From Dinghuibacter sp035492835 (GTDB lineage: Bacteria; Bacteroidota; Bacteroidia; Chitinophagales; Chitinophagaceae), in the NCBI RefSeq assembly GCF_035492835.1, contig NZ_DATJIY010000111.1, positions 1 to 27,085 on the forward strand: a stretch of DNA of 27,085 nucleotides, written 5' to 3'. Shown here piece after piece: positions 16,153 to 23,650 of this stretch. Numbering within the stretch: the first letter of the stretch is position 1; every line of letters starts with the position of its first letter. The translations under genes were made by a program, and so were the position numbers. A model generated the notes under the pieces. That model searched no databases and was not told where the DNA came from. It saw nothing but the letters and a program-made list of their open reading frames with translations.

Positions 16153-16185
16153 GTAGCTATACCCATAACCGTAGCGTATAACTAC
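16153..16185 (-). terminator. Candidate terminator after the aminotransferase gene
   Basis: An imperfect hairpin overlaps the aminotransferase stop codon: GTAG and TATAC on the left, GTATA and CTAC on the right, with one internal mismatch. On the minus strand the stem is followed by CTGTTTGTTTTAG, a T-rich stretch. The stem is AT-rich and weak, so termination is uncertain. Confidence 0.3.
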
Positions 16186-17324
16186 GCATGGGCGGCACGG
16201 AACTTGCCCTTCAGCACCCGGAGGACCCGGTCGACGTCGTTTTCCGTCAACTCGTGGTGCATGGGCAGACATATCACCTCGCTGGAAATGCGGTTCGAAA
16301 CGGGGAGGTTCTTTTTTTCTGAGGAAGGCAATCCTCTATAGGAGGGGAAGTCGCTGATGAGCGGATAGAAGTACCGGCGGCCAAGCACATTTTTTTCTTT
16401 CATCTTCATATACAAGGCGTCCCTGCTCATGCCCAGCTTCTGCTCGTCGATAAAGACCGGGAAGTAAGAATAGTTGTGCGTCACGCCGGGAATATCCTCC
16501 ATAAAGCGGATACCTTCGATGTTCCTGAGCTCCTCGCGGTATATATTGGTAGCCCACCGGCGATGAGCGGCCGCACTTTCCAGCTGCCTGAGGCCCAGGA
16601 TCCCGTATGCAGCCTGTACCTCGTTCATCTTGGCATTGATCCCCGGCGCGACAACCGTGACTTCGTCCTTGAAACCAAAATTCTTCAGGTAGTCGATGCG
16701 TTGTTTCATTTTCGCATCCCGGCAGACGATGGCGCCGCCTTCGATGGTCGAATAAGTCTTGGTGGCGTGGAAGCTGAGGATGGTCATGTCCCCGTACTCC
16801 GCGACCGAGACGCCGTCCTTCTTCACGGCAAAGGCGTGTGCCGCATCGTAAATGACCTTCAGGCCGTATGTATCGGCAATGTTCTGGATACGGTCTACGT
16901 CACAGGGAGTGCCGTACACGTGCACCGGCATAATGGCGGTGGTCCCCGGCGTTATCGCGGCTTCTATCCTGTCGGGATCGAGGTTGCACGTCTTGGGGTC
17001 GATGTCTACGAACACGGGTTTTATGTTGTTCCACCACAGCGAATGGGTCGTAGCGACAAAGCTGTAAGGCGTAGTGATCACTTCGCCGGTAATCCTCAAA
17101 GCCTGGAGCGCGGTCACCAGGGCAAGCGTCCCGTTACAGAAAAGGGAGATGTATTCGACGCCGAGGTACTCGCAAAGGGCCCGCTCCAGCTCCTCGTGAT
17201 AGTGTCCGTTATTGGTCAGCCACTTCCGTTTCCAGATGTCTTCCAATATTGCGGTAAAATCCTCCAGCGGCGGGAACAGAGGTACGGTTACGGTTATCAG
17301 TTTCTCGGCTTCCATTATGTTCAT
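16182..17324 (-). CDS. DegT/DnrJ/EryC1-family sugar aminotransferase, VioA-like
   Basis: PLP-dependent aminotransferase of 380 residues, predicted to convert a nucleotide 4-keto sugar to the 4-amino sugar. The N-terminus PLFPPLEDFTAILEDIWKRK then WLTNNGHYHEELE resembles VioA-type enzymes. The PLP-binding Asp160 lies in VIYDAAHAFAV, and the Schiff-base Lys189 in SFHATKTYSTIEGGAIV. This HATK form differs from the SFFPSKNLG form expected in WbpE-type 3-aminotransferases, so I do not assign it as the missing WbpE. The start is ATG 17324 or ATG 17315, three codons apart. It stands between ricT and the signalling operon, outside the main polysaccharide operon and without a visible partner dehydratase. 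The substrate is inferred only from family resemblance. Confidence 0.85.
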   Translation of the reverse strand: MNIMEAEKLITVTVPLFPPLEDFTAILEDIWKRKWLTNNGHYHEELERALCEYLGVEYISLFCNGTLALVTALQALRITGEVITTPYSFVATTHSLWWNNIKPVFVDIDPKTCNLDPDRIEAAITPGTTAIMPVHVYGTPCDVDRIQNIADTYGLKVIYDAAHAFAVKKDGVSVAEYGDMTILSFHATKTYSTIEGGAIVCRDAKMKQRIDYLKNFGFKDEVTVVAPGINAKMNEVQAAYGILGLRQLESAAAHRRWATNIYREELRNIEGIRFMEDIPGVTHNYSYFPVFIDEQKLGMSRDALYMKMKEKNVLGRRYFYPLISDFPSYRGLPSSEKKNLPVSNRISSEVICLPMHHELTENDVDRVLRVLKGKFRAAHA

Positions 17325-17336
17325 TTTATGGGCGCC

Positions 17337-17344
17337 TAAATATA
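17337..17344 (-). promoter_or_regulatory. Possible -7 element before the aminotransferase gene
   Basis: TATATTTA on the minus strand resembles TAnnTTTG and ends 12 bases before the ATG at 17324. It sits in the small inverted repeat GCCTA-AATA-TAGGC (17334-17347). No TTG is found at the -33 distance, so the call is weak. Confidence 0.28.
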
Positions 17345-17350
17345 GGCTTT

Positions 17351-19060
17351 TTATGCCTGGTTGCCACCGGCTGGCGGTTGGCCGCCGGCGTTACCACCGC
17401 CCTGGGATTGCCCACCGGTATTGCCGCCCGGCGGCTGGTTGCCGCGTGGTCCGCCACCTTCCCGGGGTTGCCCACCTTCGCGCGGCCCGCCCCCTTGCGG
17501 ACGTTCGCCGCGGGGCTGACCGCCTTCGGGTTTGCGGCCCTGGTCGGGGCGGCGATCACGGCGCTGCTGGTCGCCCCGGCTACCATCGCCACGACCACCG
17601 TCGTTGCGGTTGCCTTCTTTTTTTGCACCATCCGGCTTGGCGCCCTCAGGGTTGGCCACGCCTTCGGGTTTGCGACCCTGGTCGGGGCGGCGATCGCGGC
17701 GTTGCTGGTCGCGGTTAGCGTCGCCACGGTTACCGTCGCCACGACCACCTTCGTTCCGGTTGCCATCTCCACGACCTCCTTCGCTGCGCTTGCCTTCAGG
17801 TCGACTGCCCTCCGGGCGGTTGCCACCGGGTCTGTTGCCGTCCCTACGGCCGCCATCGCCACCGCCCTGGCGGGCTTCGACCTTGGCGTCGCCGCGGCCC
17901 TCGGTCCGTTTGCCGTCGCGGTCGCGGCGGTTTTCACGTTCCTTTTGCTTGCGTTTTTTGCTGTTGCGCTCGAGGCTGCGGAGGCTGATCTGGCCGACCA
18001 GCTCGACGTGCTCTGGTTCGGCCTCCTTGGATTTGGAGACCGATACCTCGGCAATCTGCAGTTCCTCGGGCTGGATGCCCTGGCGGTTGAGCCGCAGGAT
18101 CTCCTTGACCCTGTCGACGGTGAGGGGGTATTGTTTATTGCTTTCCGGCAGCGTATACCACATCAGGTTGCGGAAGATATCCTTTTTGGCGAGCGAAGCC
18201 GCTCCTTTCGCGAGATGAAGCGTTTCCGCGTTGTCCGGGAAAGACTGGAGGGCGTCCAGGTAGGTATCGAGCTCGTAATTGAGACAACACTTTAAACGGC
18301 CACACTGACCGCTCAGCTTCGTTTGGTTGATGCTCAGGTTCTGGTAGCGGGCCGCCGTGGTGTTGACGCTTTTGAAATCGGTCAGCCAGGTGGAACAGCA
18401 CAATTCCCGGCCGCAGCTACCGATGCCCCCGACCTTCGCGGCTTCCTGGCGGATGCCGATCTGGCGCATTTCCACCTTGACGCGGAATTCGGAAGCGTAT
18501 ACTTTGATCAGCTCCCGGAAATCGACCCGGTCGTCAGCCGTATAGAAAAAGGTGGCCTTTTTACCGTCCGCCTGGAACTCGACTTCACAAACCTTCATCT
18601 GCAGGTTCAATTGGCGCGCGATCGCCCGGGACCGGATCATGGCCGCCGGTTCGCGTCGTTTGTTCTCCTGCCATTTGGTAACGTCCTGGTCGCCGGCGCG
18701 GCGCAGTATCTTCTTGATGTCCGGATTGCGCTCGTCGATATTCCGCTTCTTCAGCTGCAAACGCACCAATTCCCCGGTAAGGTTGACCGATCCCACGTCG
18801 AACCCGCTCACGCCTTCGACGGCCACCATGTCGCCTTTCTCGAAGTGATGCAAGGTCGAATTCCGGTAATAATCCTTACGGCTTCCGTTATTAAAAGAAA
18901 TCTCGACAACTGAACAAACGCTTCCGGGGTCGCTGAACGGCAGATTGGCTAACCAATCGTGTACGTTCATCCTGTTACATCCACCTGAGCTACATCCCCC
19001 GTTACTCTTACATCCTGCCGGTTTACCATTCACAACAGTACCACAACTTCCACATCCCAT
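17351..19060 (-). CDS. ricT: PSP1-domain protein, RicT/YaaT-like, with long RG-rich tail
   Basis: Protein of 569 residues. The PSP1 core (about residues 45-265) contains SCGRELCCSTWL (Cys216, 221, 222) and SGQCGRLKCCLNYE (Cys253, 258, 259), conserved cysteine motifs of the RicT/YaaT family, whose Bacillus member works with RNase Y and carries iron-sulfur clusters. The N-terminus has an additional cysteine cluster (Cys3, 6, 17, 23, 28). From about residue 366 to the end the protein is low-complexity, rich in Arg, Gly, Asp, Asn, Pro and Gln, with RGDGNR, RRDRRPDQGRKPEG and late GG/Q/P segments. This roughly doubles the length relative to B. subtilis RicT (about 275 residues) and is probably disordered. 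The gene lies 59 bases after holB. RNA binding by the tail is inference. Confidence 0.9.
   Translation of the reverse strand: MGCGSCGTVVNGKPAGCKSNGGCSSGGCNRMNVHDWLANLPFSDPGSVCSVVEISFNNGSRKDYYRNSTLHHFEKGDMVAVEGVSGFDVGSVNLTGELVRLQLKKRNIDERNPDIKKILRRAGDQDVTKWQENKRREPAAMIRSRAIARQLNLQMKVCEVEFQADGKKATFFYTADDRVDFRELIKVYASEFRVKVEMRQIGIRQEAAKVGGIGSCGRELCCSTWLTDFKSVNTTAARYQNLSINQTKLSGQCGRLKCCLNYELDTYLDALQSFPDNAETLHLAKGAASLAKKDIFRNLMWYTLPESNKQYPLTVDRVKEILRLNRQGIQPEELQIAEVSVSKSKEAEPEHVELVGQISLRSLERNSKKRKQKERENRRDRDGKRTEGRGDAKVEARQGGGDGGRRDGNRPGGNRPEGSRPEGKRSEGGRGDGNRNEGGRGDGNRGDANRDQQRRDRRPDQGRKPEGVANPEGAKPDGAKKEGNRNDGGRGDGSRGDQQRRDRRPDQGRKPEGGQPRGERPQGGGPREGGQPREGGGPRGNQPPGGNTGGQSQGGGNAGGQPPAGGNQA
17522..17755 (-). 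repeat. Internal duplication in the RicT tail
   Basis: The segment encoding residues 436-467 (17660-17755) is repeated as residues 486-513 (17522-17605). Both contain QQRRDRRPDQGRKPEG preceded by GGRGDG(N/S)RGD; the first copy has four extra residues (ANRD). The DNA is also close to identical, which suggests a recent in-frame duplication. Confidence 0.85.
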
Positions 19061-19119
19061 ATATTGATTTATATTAAAGTGATGGGCCCGCCCCTTTCCA
19101 ATCCGCTACTAGTCAGGGC

Positions 19120-20352
19120 CTAATTAACCAAAATTAGCGATTTGTTAGCAATGATATGGTACAATTTGAGGGTGAGCGCGTGAAAGAGCATCTTGGCATT
19201 GGCATTCCGCTCGATGTAATAGCTGGCTTCGTCCAGGACCCGGAGGATGGCTTCCTGTTGCTCCCTGCCGGCTATTTTGTTTAGCCTCAATGCGAAATCC
19301 CGTTCGGTCTCGGGGACTTGTCCCTCCTGACCTTCCATACAGCTCAACCGGATGGCCGTCTCCAGGAGGTGGTTAAAATACCTCAAAAATTGTTTCTGGC
19401 GCTCCCGTCCCAATTTGCTGACGCCTTCCACCCATTTCACCTGCGCCACCGGCCCGGTTTTGAGGATGGCGTTGAGCCACTCCCGCAACAGGGACTGCCA
19501 ATCGTCGTCGGCGTGCTGGAGCTGCTGCAGGGCCTCCCGGTAATTGCCTTCGCTGATACTGGCCACCATTCGGGCCTTATCGGCCTCGAGGCCGGCTCTT
19601 TGCGTAAGCCCCTCCGCCACTTCCCCGTCCTTTAACGGTGGGGCCTTGATCAACTGCGTCCGCGACAGGATGGTCGGCAGGATCTGGCCGTCGTTTTCCG
19701 CCACCAGGATAAAAAGGGTATTTTCGGGGGGCTCCTCTACGATCTTCAACAGCTTGTTCCCCTCGTTGCCCAGGTACTCCGGCATCCACAACACCAGCAC
19801 TTTTACCGGGCTTTCAAAACTCTTCAGGTTGAGCTTCCGGATGATCTCGCCGCACTCCTGGGCGGTGATATTCCCCTGTTTGTTTTCCGCCCCGATGGAC
19901 TGCAGCCAGTCGTAGGCATTCCCATAGGGATACTGGCGGACGAACTCCCGCCACTCTACGATATAGTCGGTGCTGACGGGTTTATCGCCCGGTTTCCGGG
20001 GGATGACCGGGTAGGAGAAGTGTATATCGGGATGGATCAATGCGGCGGCCTTTTGGCAGGAGGGACAGACGCCGCAGGCGTCATCCGGGTAGACTCCCCC
20101 GGCGGTCGTTCCGGTTGCCGGCGCCGGTTCCGGGTCGCCGAACAACGATGGCCCCGCCGGCGCCGCTTTTGGCGCGCCCTTCCGGGGTAGCCGCTCACAG
20201 GTCAGGTATTGCGCCAGCGCCAGCGCCAGCGGCAACACCCCCGAGCCTTCGGGCCCCAGCATCAGCAACGCGTGGCTGAGACGTCCCCCGCTCACCATGC
20301 CGCGGATATGCGCCTTGAGGTCGGATTGGCCTATGACGTCTTTGAATTGCAT
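19120..20352 (-). CDS. holB: DNA polymerase III delta-prime subunit
   Basis: Clamp-loader subunit of 410 residues. It begins MQFKDVIGQSDLK and has GPEGSGVLPLALALAQYL where an active AAA+ ATPase would have GxxGxGK; the missing lysine fits delta-prime, which does not hydrolyse ATP. A zinc module is visible as CERLP followed later by CGVCPSC. Between them is a Pro/Ala/Gly-rich insertion of about 40 residues. EYLGNEGNKLLKIVEEPPENTLFILVAEN and ILSRTQ are the Box VI/VII-like clamp-loader motifs. I chose the ATG at 20352; a TTG three codons upstream is in frame. It precedes ricT on the same strand. Confidence 0.92.
   Translation of the reverse strand: MQFKDVIGQSDLKAHIRGMVSGGRLSHALLMLGPEGSGVLPLALALAQYLTCERLPRKGAPKAAPAGPSLFGDPEPAPATGTTAGGVYPDDACGVCPSCQKAAALIHPDIHFSYPVIPRKPGDKPVSTDYIVEWREFVRQYPYGNAYDWLQSIGAENKQGNITAQECGEIIRKLNLKSFESPVKVLVLWMPEYLGNEGNKLLKIVEEPPENTLFILVAENDGQILPTILSRTQLIKAPPLKDGEVAEGLTQRAGLEADKARMVASISEGNYREALQQLQHADDDWQSLLREWLNAILKTGPVAQVKWVEGVSKLGRERQKQFLRYFNHLLETAIRLSCMEGQEGQVPETERDFALRLNKIAGREQQEAILRVLDEASYYIERNANAKMLFHALTLKLYHIIANKSLILVN
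19129..19136 (-). promoter_or_regulatory. Possible -7 element for ricT inside the end of holB
   Basis: TAATTTTG on the minus strand matches TAnnTTTG exactly and lies 68 bases before the ricT ATG, within the last holB codons. No TTG is found about 19 bases upstream, so it could be a chance match. The 59-base gap between the genes contains no strong hairpin. Confidence 0.3.
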
Positions 20353-20358
20353 GGCCCG

Positions 20359-20365
20359 CAATATA
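20359..20365 (-). promoter_or_regulatory. Possible -7 element just before holB
   Basis: TATATTG on the minus strand ends 6 bases before the holB ATG, the same position as the -7 element of the ABC-F gene, although it is one T short of TAnnTTTG. There is no clear -33 partner. It would give a near-leaderless holB transcript. Confidence 0.35.
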
Positions 20366-20367
20366 CA

Positions 20368-21588
20368 TTATTCGTAGCGGAGCGCCTCGATGGGGTCCAG
20401 CCGGGAGGCCTTTTGGGCCGGGTAGTAGCCAAAGAAGATGCCGGTCAGCGCGCACACCAGGAACGACAAAAGGATCGACGACTCCGACACCAGCGTCGGC
20501 CACGACAGGAAAACCGTCACAAGCCTGGCCGCGGTGACGCCCAGCGCCACGCCGATCAGGCCGCCGGTGATGCTGATCAGCAGCGCTTCCAGCAGGAACT
20601 GGAGCAGGATGTCGATACCCCGGGCGCCGATGGACATCCGCAAACCGATCTCTTTGGTACGCTCGGTCACCGAAACGTACATGATGTTCATGATCCCGAT
20701 ACCGCCGATGACCAGGGAGATGCCCGCGATCGCCGTCAACAGGACGGTCAGCAGCTGGCTCGTCGAGCTGAAGGTGTTCAGCAGCTCTGCCTGGGACCGC
20801 ACCAGGAAGTCGTCCTGGTCCGTGGACCGGAGCCGGTGGGAGGCCCGCAGGATCTGGCTCATCTCATCCACGGCCTTGTCCGCGGAATTTTCGTCTACGG
20901 CGGAGGCATAGATGTTCTGGAGATAGATGGTGGAGAGGATGCGCTTCATGACCGTGGTGTAGGGTGCGATGATGACGTCGTCCTGGTCCTGCCCAAAGGC
21001 GTTTTCACCCTTGGTGGCCAGGAGCCCGATGACCTTGAAGGGCACGGCGTTGAACCGGATGATTTTTCCGACCGGGCTTTCCCCTCCGGGAAAAAGGTTG
21101 GTCGCAACGGTCTGCCCGATCAGGCAAACCTTACCCGCGGTGCTTACGTCGTCGTCCGAAAATGCAATCCCATCCTTAATGGGCCATTCGCGGATGTCGA
21201 GATACTCCGGGCTCACGCCCTGTATGGTCGTCGGCCAGTTGCTGGAGCCGTTGATCGCCTGCCCTTTGGTGGAGATGCCCGGGGAAACGGCGCTGAGGTA
21301 GCGGGCCTGCTTCTGCAGGGCGGTCACGTCCGCCAGCGTCAGGGATTGCACCGTCGTGGCGTCGAGCCGCGCGCCCGCCGCCACGTTGCTGTTGGGCCGA
21401 ACCGTAAGCATGTTGGACCCCATCGAGGCAATGGAATCCTGGATACTCTTTTTGGAGCCCTGGCCGATAGCCACCATGGTGATCACCGCCGCCACGCCGA
21501 TGATGATCCCCAGCATGGTGAGGAAGGCGCGGAGCTTGTTGCGCTGCAGGGCGCGCCAGGCGATTCGTATGAGGTTGAATGCGTTCAT
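20368..21588 (-). CDS. MacB-like ABC transporter permease
   Basis: Inner-membrane permease of 406 residues of the FtsX/MacB type, partner of the ATPase encoded upstream. TM1 is near residues 20-45 (LRAFLTMLGIIIGVAAVITMVAIG), followed by a periplasmic domain of about 220 residues. Three further helices fill the C-terminal third, including LLTVLLTAIAGISLVIGGIG then IMNIM, and LVSESSILLSFLVCALTGIFFG. The motif RTKEIGLRMSIGARGIDILLQF is the cytoplasmic coupling region typical of the family, and the protein ends in ASRLDPIEALRYE. The substrate could be a macrolide, peptide, siderophore or lipoprotein-like molecule; nothing in the sequence decides this. It follows the ATPase gene after 42 bases and is the last gene of the efflux operon. 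Confidence 0.93.
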   Translation of the reverse strand: MNAFNLIRIAWRALQRNKLRAFLTMLGIIIGVAAVITMVAIGQGSKKSIQDSIASMGSNMLTVRPNSNVAAGARLDATTVQSLTLADVTALQKQARYLSAVSPGISTKGQAINGSSNWPTTIQGVSPEYLDIREWPIKDGIAFSDDDVSTAGKVCLIGQTVATNLFPGGESPVGKIIRFNAVPFKVIGLLATKGENAFGQDQDDVIIAPYTTVMKRILSTIYLQNIYASAVDENSADKAVDEMSQILRASHRLRSTDQDDFLVRSQAELLNTFSSTSQLLTVLLTAIAGISLVIGGIGIMNIMYVSVTERTKEIGLRMSIGARGIDILLQFLLEALLISITGGLIGVALGVTAARLVTVFLSWPTLVSESSILLSFLVCALTGIFFGYYPAQKASRLDPIEALRYE

Positions 21589-21630
21589 ATGCTTTGTTGC
21601 GGCCCACGGGCCTGTTTGCGCGCCGCCACC

Positions 21631-22380
21631 TCAATAGTCGTCGCTCACCGGCAGCCCGGCCAGCACTTCCTTTGCGGAGCGTTTATTCTCGTTCATCGTA
21701 TCCTTCATCAGCTTCCCGTCCCGCAGCATCACCGTCCGGCTGCTAAAAGACGCGATATCGGGTTCGTGGGTAACGAACACGATGGTCTTTTGCTGTGTTT
21801 GGTTGAGCTCCTGGAGCAGCGCCATGATCTCGTAGGAAGTGCGGGAATCCAGGTTGCCCGTCGCCTCGTCGGCGAGGATCATCACCGGCTCGTTGACCAG
21901 CGCCCTGGCGATGGCCACGCGTTGTTGCTGGCCGCCGGAAAGCTGGCTGGGCGTATGGTCCAGCCGATCGGCGAGCTTGACGGCCTCCAGCGCGCGGACG
22001 GCGCGCTCCCGGCGATCGTGGGAGGAAACCGAGGCGTTGTACAATAACGGCAGCTCGACGTTCTCCAGGGCCGAGGTACGCGGCAGCAGGTTATACGCCT
22101 GGAAAACAAAACCGATCTTCTCGTTCCTCAACCTCGCCAGCTCGTTCCGCCCCAGGCTCCCGATGTCCACCCCGTCCAGCAGGTATTTGCCGTCGGTCGG
22201 TTTGTCCAGGCAGCCCAGTATGTTCAGCATCGTCGTTTTCCCCGAACCGCTGCTCCCCATGATGGTGATGAATTCGCCCGCGGTCACGTCGAAGGTGACG
22301 CCCTTCAGGGCGCGGACAACTTCGGTGCCCATGCGGAATTCGCGTTTCAGGTTCTGGACCTCTAGAATTTTCTTTGCCAT
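21631..22380 (-). CDS. MacB/LolD-type ABC transporter ATPase
   Basis: ATP-binding subunit of 249 residues driving the MacB-like permease. Walker A is GSSGSGKTT (42-50), the Q-loop region GFVFQAYNLLPR, the signature LSGGQQQRVAIARAL (147-161), Walker B VMILADEATGNLD (166-178) and the H-loop FVTHEPD. The usual proline of DEPTGNLD is alanine here (DEATGNLD), while the catalytic Glu is kept. In E. coli MacB the ATPase and permease are fused; here they are separate genes. It starts one base after the adaptor stop. Confidence 0.95.
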   Translation of the reverse strand: MAKKILEVQNLKREFRMGTEVVRALKGVTFDVTAGEFITIMGSSGSGKTTMLNILGCLDKPTDGKYLLDGVDIGSLGRNELARLRNEKIGFVFQAYNLLPRTSALENVELPLLYNASVSSHDRRERAVRALEAVKLADRLDHTPSQLSGGQQQRVAIARALVNEPVMILADEATGNLDSRTSYEIMALLQELNQTQQKTIVFVTHEPDIASFSSRTVMLRDGKLMKDTMNENKRSAKEVLAGLPVSDDY

Positions 22381-22381
22381 G

Positions 22382-23650
22382 TCACTTGCTTTGCGGCTTC
22401 TTCGGCGTACTCCCGCCCCCGCGGCGCGGCATGAACGGACTGGTGGGCGTGCCGGAGGCAGCCGCGGGCGTGCCGGCCGCCTCGACGCCGGTCACGACGT
22501 TCTCGTCACCGGACAAGCCGCTCATCACTTCCACGCGCGAGTCGTCGTTGAGCCCGACGTGGATGACCTTTTGTACCAGCGAATCGCCGCTGGCTATCCA
22601 GATCGCAGCGCGTTTACCCTTGCCCGACCCTTTTTTGACGACCTGGCCGGAAAGGCCGATGGTATCCATATGCGCGCTGCCGCTGATGTGTGCGGCCTCC
22701 GGGTCCGCTACCACCGTAAAGAACTTCGACAGGGATGGGTCCGGCGTAAATTTCAACGCCTTGGCCGGGATGAGCATTACATTCGAATCCACCTGGGTGA
22801 ATATGGAGATGTTGGCGGTCATCCCGGGCTTCAGTTTCTTGTCCTGGTTGGGCGCCGCGATGATGGTCGAATACGTGACCACGTTAGCGGACGTCGTCGG
22901 ATTGAGACGCACGTCCTGGACGGTGCCTTCAAACACGTTATTGGGGAACGCGTCGACCGTGAACGTCACGTTTTGCCCATTCGCCACGTTCCCGATGTCG
23001 GCTTCGTCCACCGCCGCCTGCACCTGCATCTTGGTTAGGTCCCTGGCGATGATGAAGAGCGTGGGCGTGTTGAAGCTCGCGGCCACCGTCTGACCCGCGC
23101 TGATGTTGCGCGACAGCACCGTGCCGTCGATGGGGGAATAGATGCTGGCATAGGCCAGGTTCTGGCGCGCGCCGCGAAGCTGCGAAGAAATACTGCTGAC
23201 CGATCCCACGGCCGCCTGATATTGGTATTCCGCGGTTTCATAGTCCGCCTTGCTGATGGCGCCCGTGTTGTATAGGATTTGCTGGCGATCGAAGTTCGCC
23301 TTTTCAAAGACGACCTGGCTCTGGGCCGCGGCCAGCGATCCCTCATACTGCGAAACGGTGGCGTTCAGGAGCGATTTGTCCAGCTCCGCCAGGAGCTGCC
23401 CCTTGCGAACGACGCTGTTGAAGTCCGCGTATACCTTGGCAATGGTCCCCGACTCCTGGGTGCCCACCGCCACGGTATCCACCGGTTGAAGGGAGCCGGT
23501 GGCGGTTACGCTCTTCGAAATGGTACCGCTGGAGGGCCTGGCAGTATCCAGCTGGGGCGGCTTTTCCCGCTTAAAGTAGCCGAAGAACCATACCGCCCCG
23601 GCGGCTACCGCCACCAGGACTACGATCCACCAGATGTATTTCTTTTTCAT
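22382..23650 (-). CDS. MacA-like periplasmic adaptor (HlyD family)
   Basis: Membrane fusion protein of 422 residues linking the permease to the outer-membrane channel. One N-terminal membrane anchor (YIWWIVVLVAVAAGAVWFFGY, 5-25) is followed by a lipoyl half-motif, SVTATGSLQPVDTVAVGTQE, an alpha-hairpin of about 100 residues rich in Gln and Ala, then a second lipoyl half (YASIYSPIDGTVLSRNISAG) and beta-barrel segments. The end is a Pro/Gly/Ser-rich disordered tail. The ATG overlaps the TolC stop as ATGA. Substrate specificity is not apparent. Confidence 0.93.
   Translation of the reverse strand: MKKKYIWWIVVLVAVAAGAVWFFGYFKREKPPQLDTARPSSGTISKSVTATGSLQPVDTVAVGTQESGTIAKVYADFNSVVRKGQLLAELDKSLLNATVSQYEGSLAAAQSQVVFEKANFDRQQILYNTGAISKADYETAEYQYQAAVGSVSSISSQLRGARQNLAYASIYSPIDGTVLSRNISAGQTVAASFNTPTLFIIARDLTKMQVQAAVDEADIGNVANGQNVTFTVDAFPNNVFEGTVQDVRLNPTTSANVVTYSTIIAAPNQDKKLKPGMTANISIFTQVDSNVMLIPAKALKFTPDPSLSKFFTVVADPEAAHISGSAHMDTIGLSGQVVKKGSGKGKRAAIWIASGDSLVQKVIHVGLNDDSRVEVMSGLSGDENVVTGVEAAGTPAAASGTPTSPFMPRRGGGSTPKKPQSK

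Noticed and set aside
16182..17324. The aminotransferase as the missing WbpE of the polysaccharide operon
   Set aside because: Its Schiff-base motif is HATK with a VioA-like N-terminus, not the PSKNLG form expected for WbpE, and it is not in the operon. It cannot be fully excluded without a phylogeny.
17378..18295. A long Ala/Val-rich, membrane-like open frame on the plus strand
   Set aside because: It is the antisense of the low-complexity RicT tail; its hydrophobic pattern is a by-product of the repeated Arg/Gly/Asp codons.
20209..22047. A 612-residue open frame on the plus strand
   Set aside because: It lies antisense to the MacB permease and ATPase genes, has shadow-type composition rich in Arg, His, Gly and Asp, and shows no domain. 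High GC content keeps the frame open.
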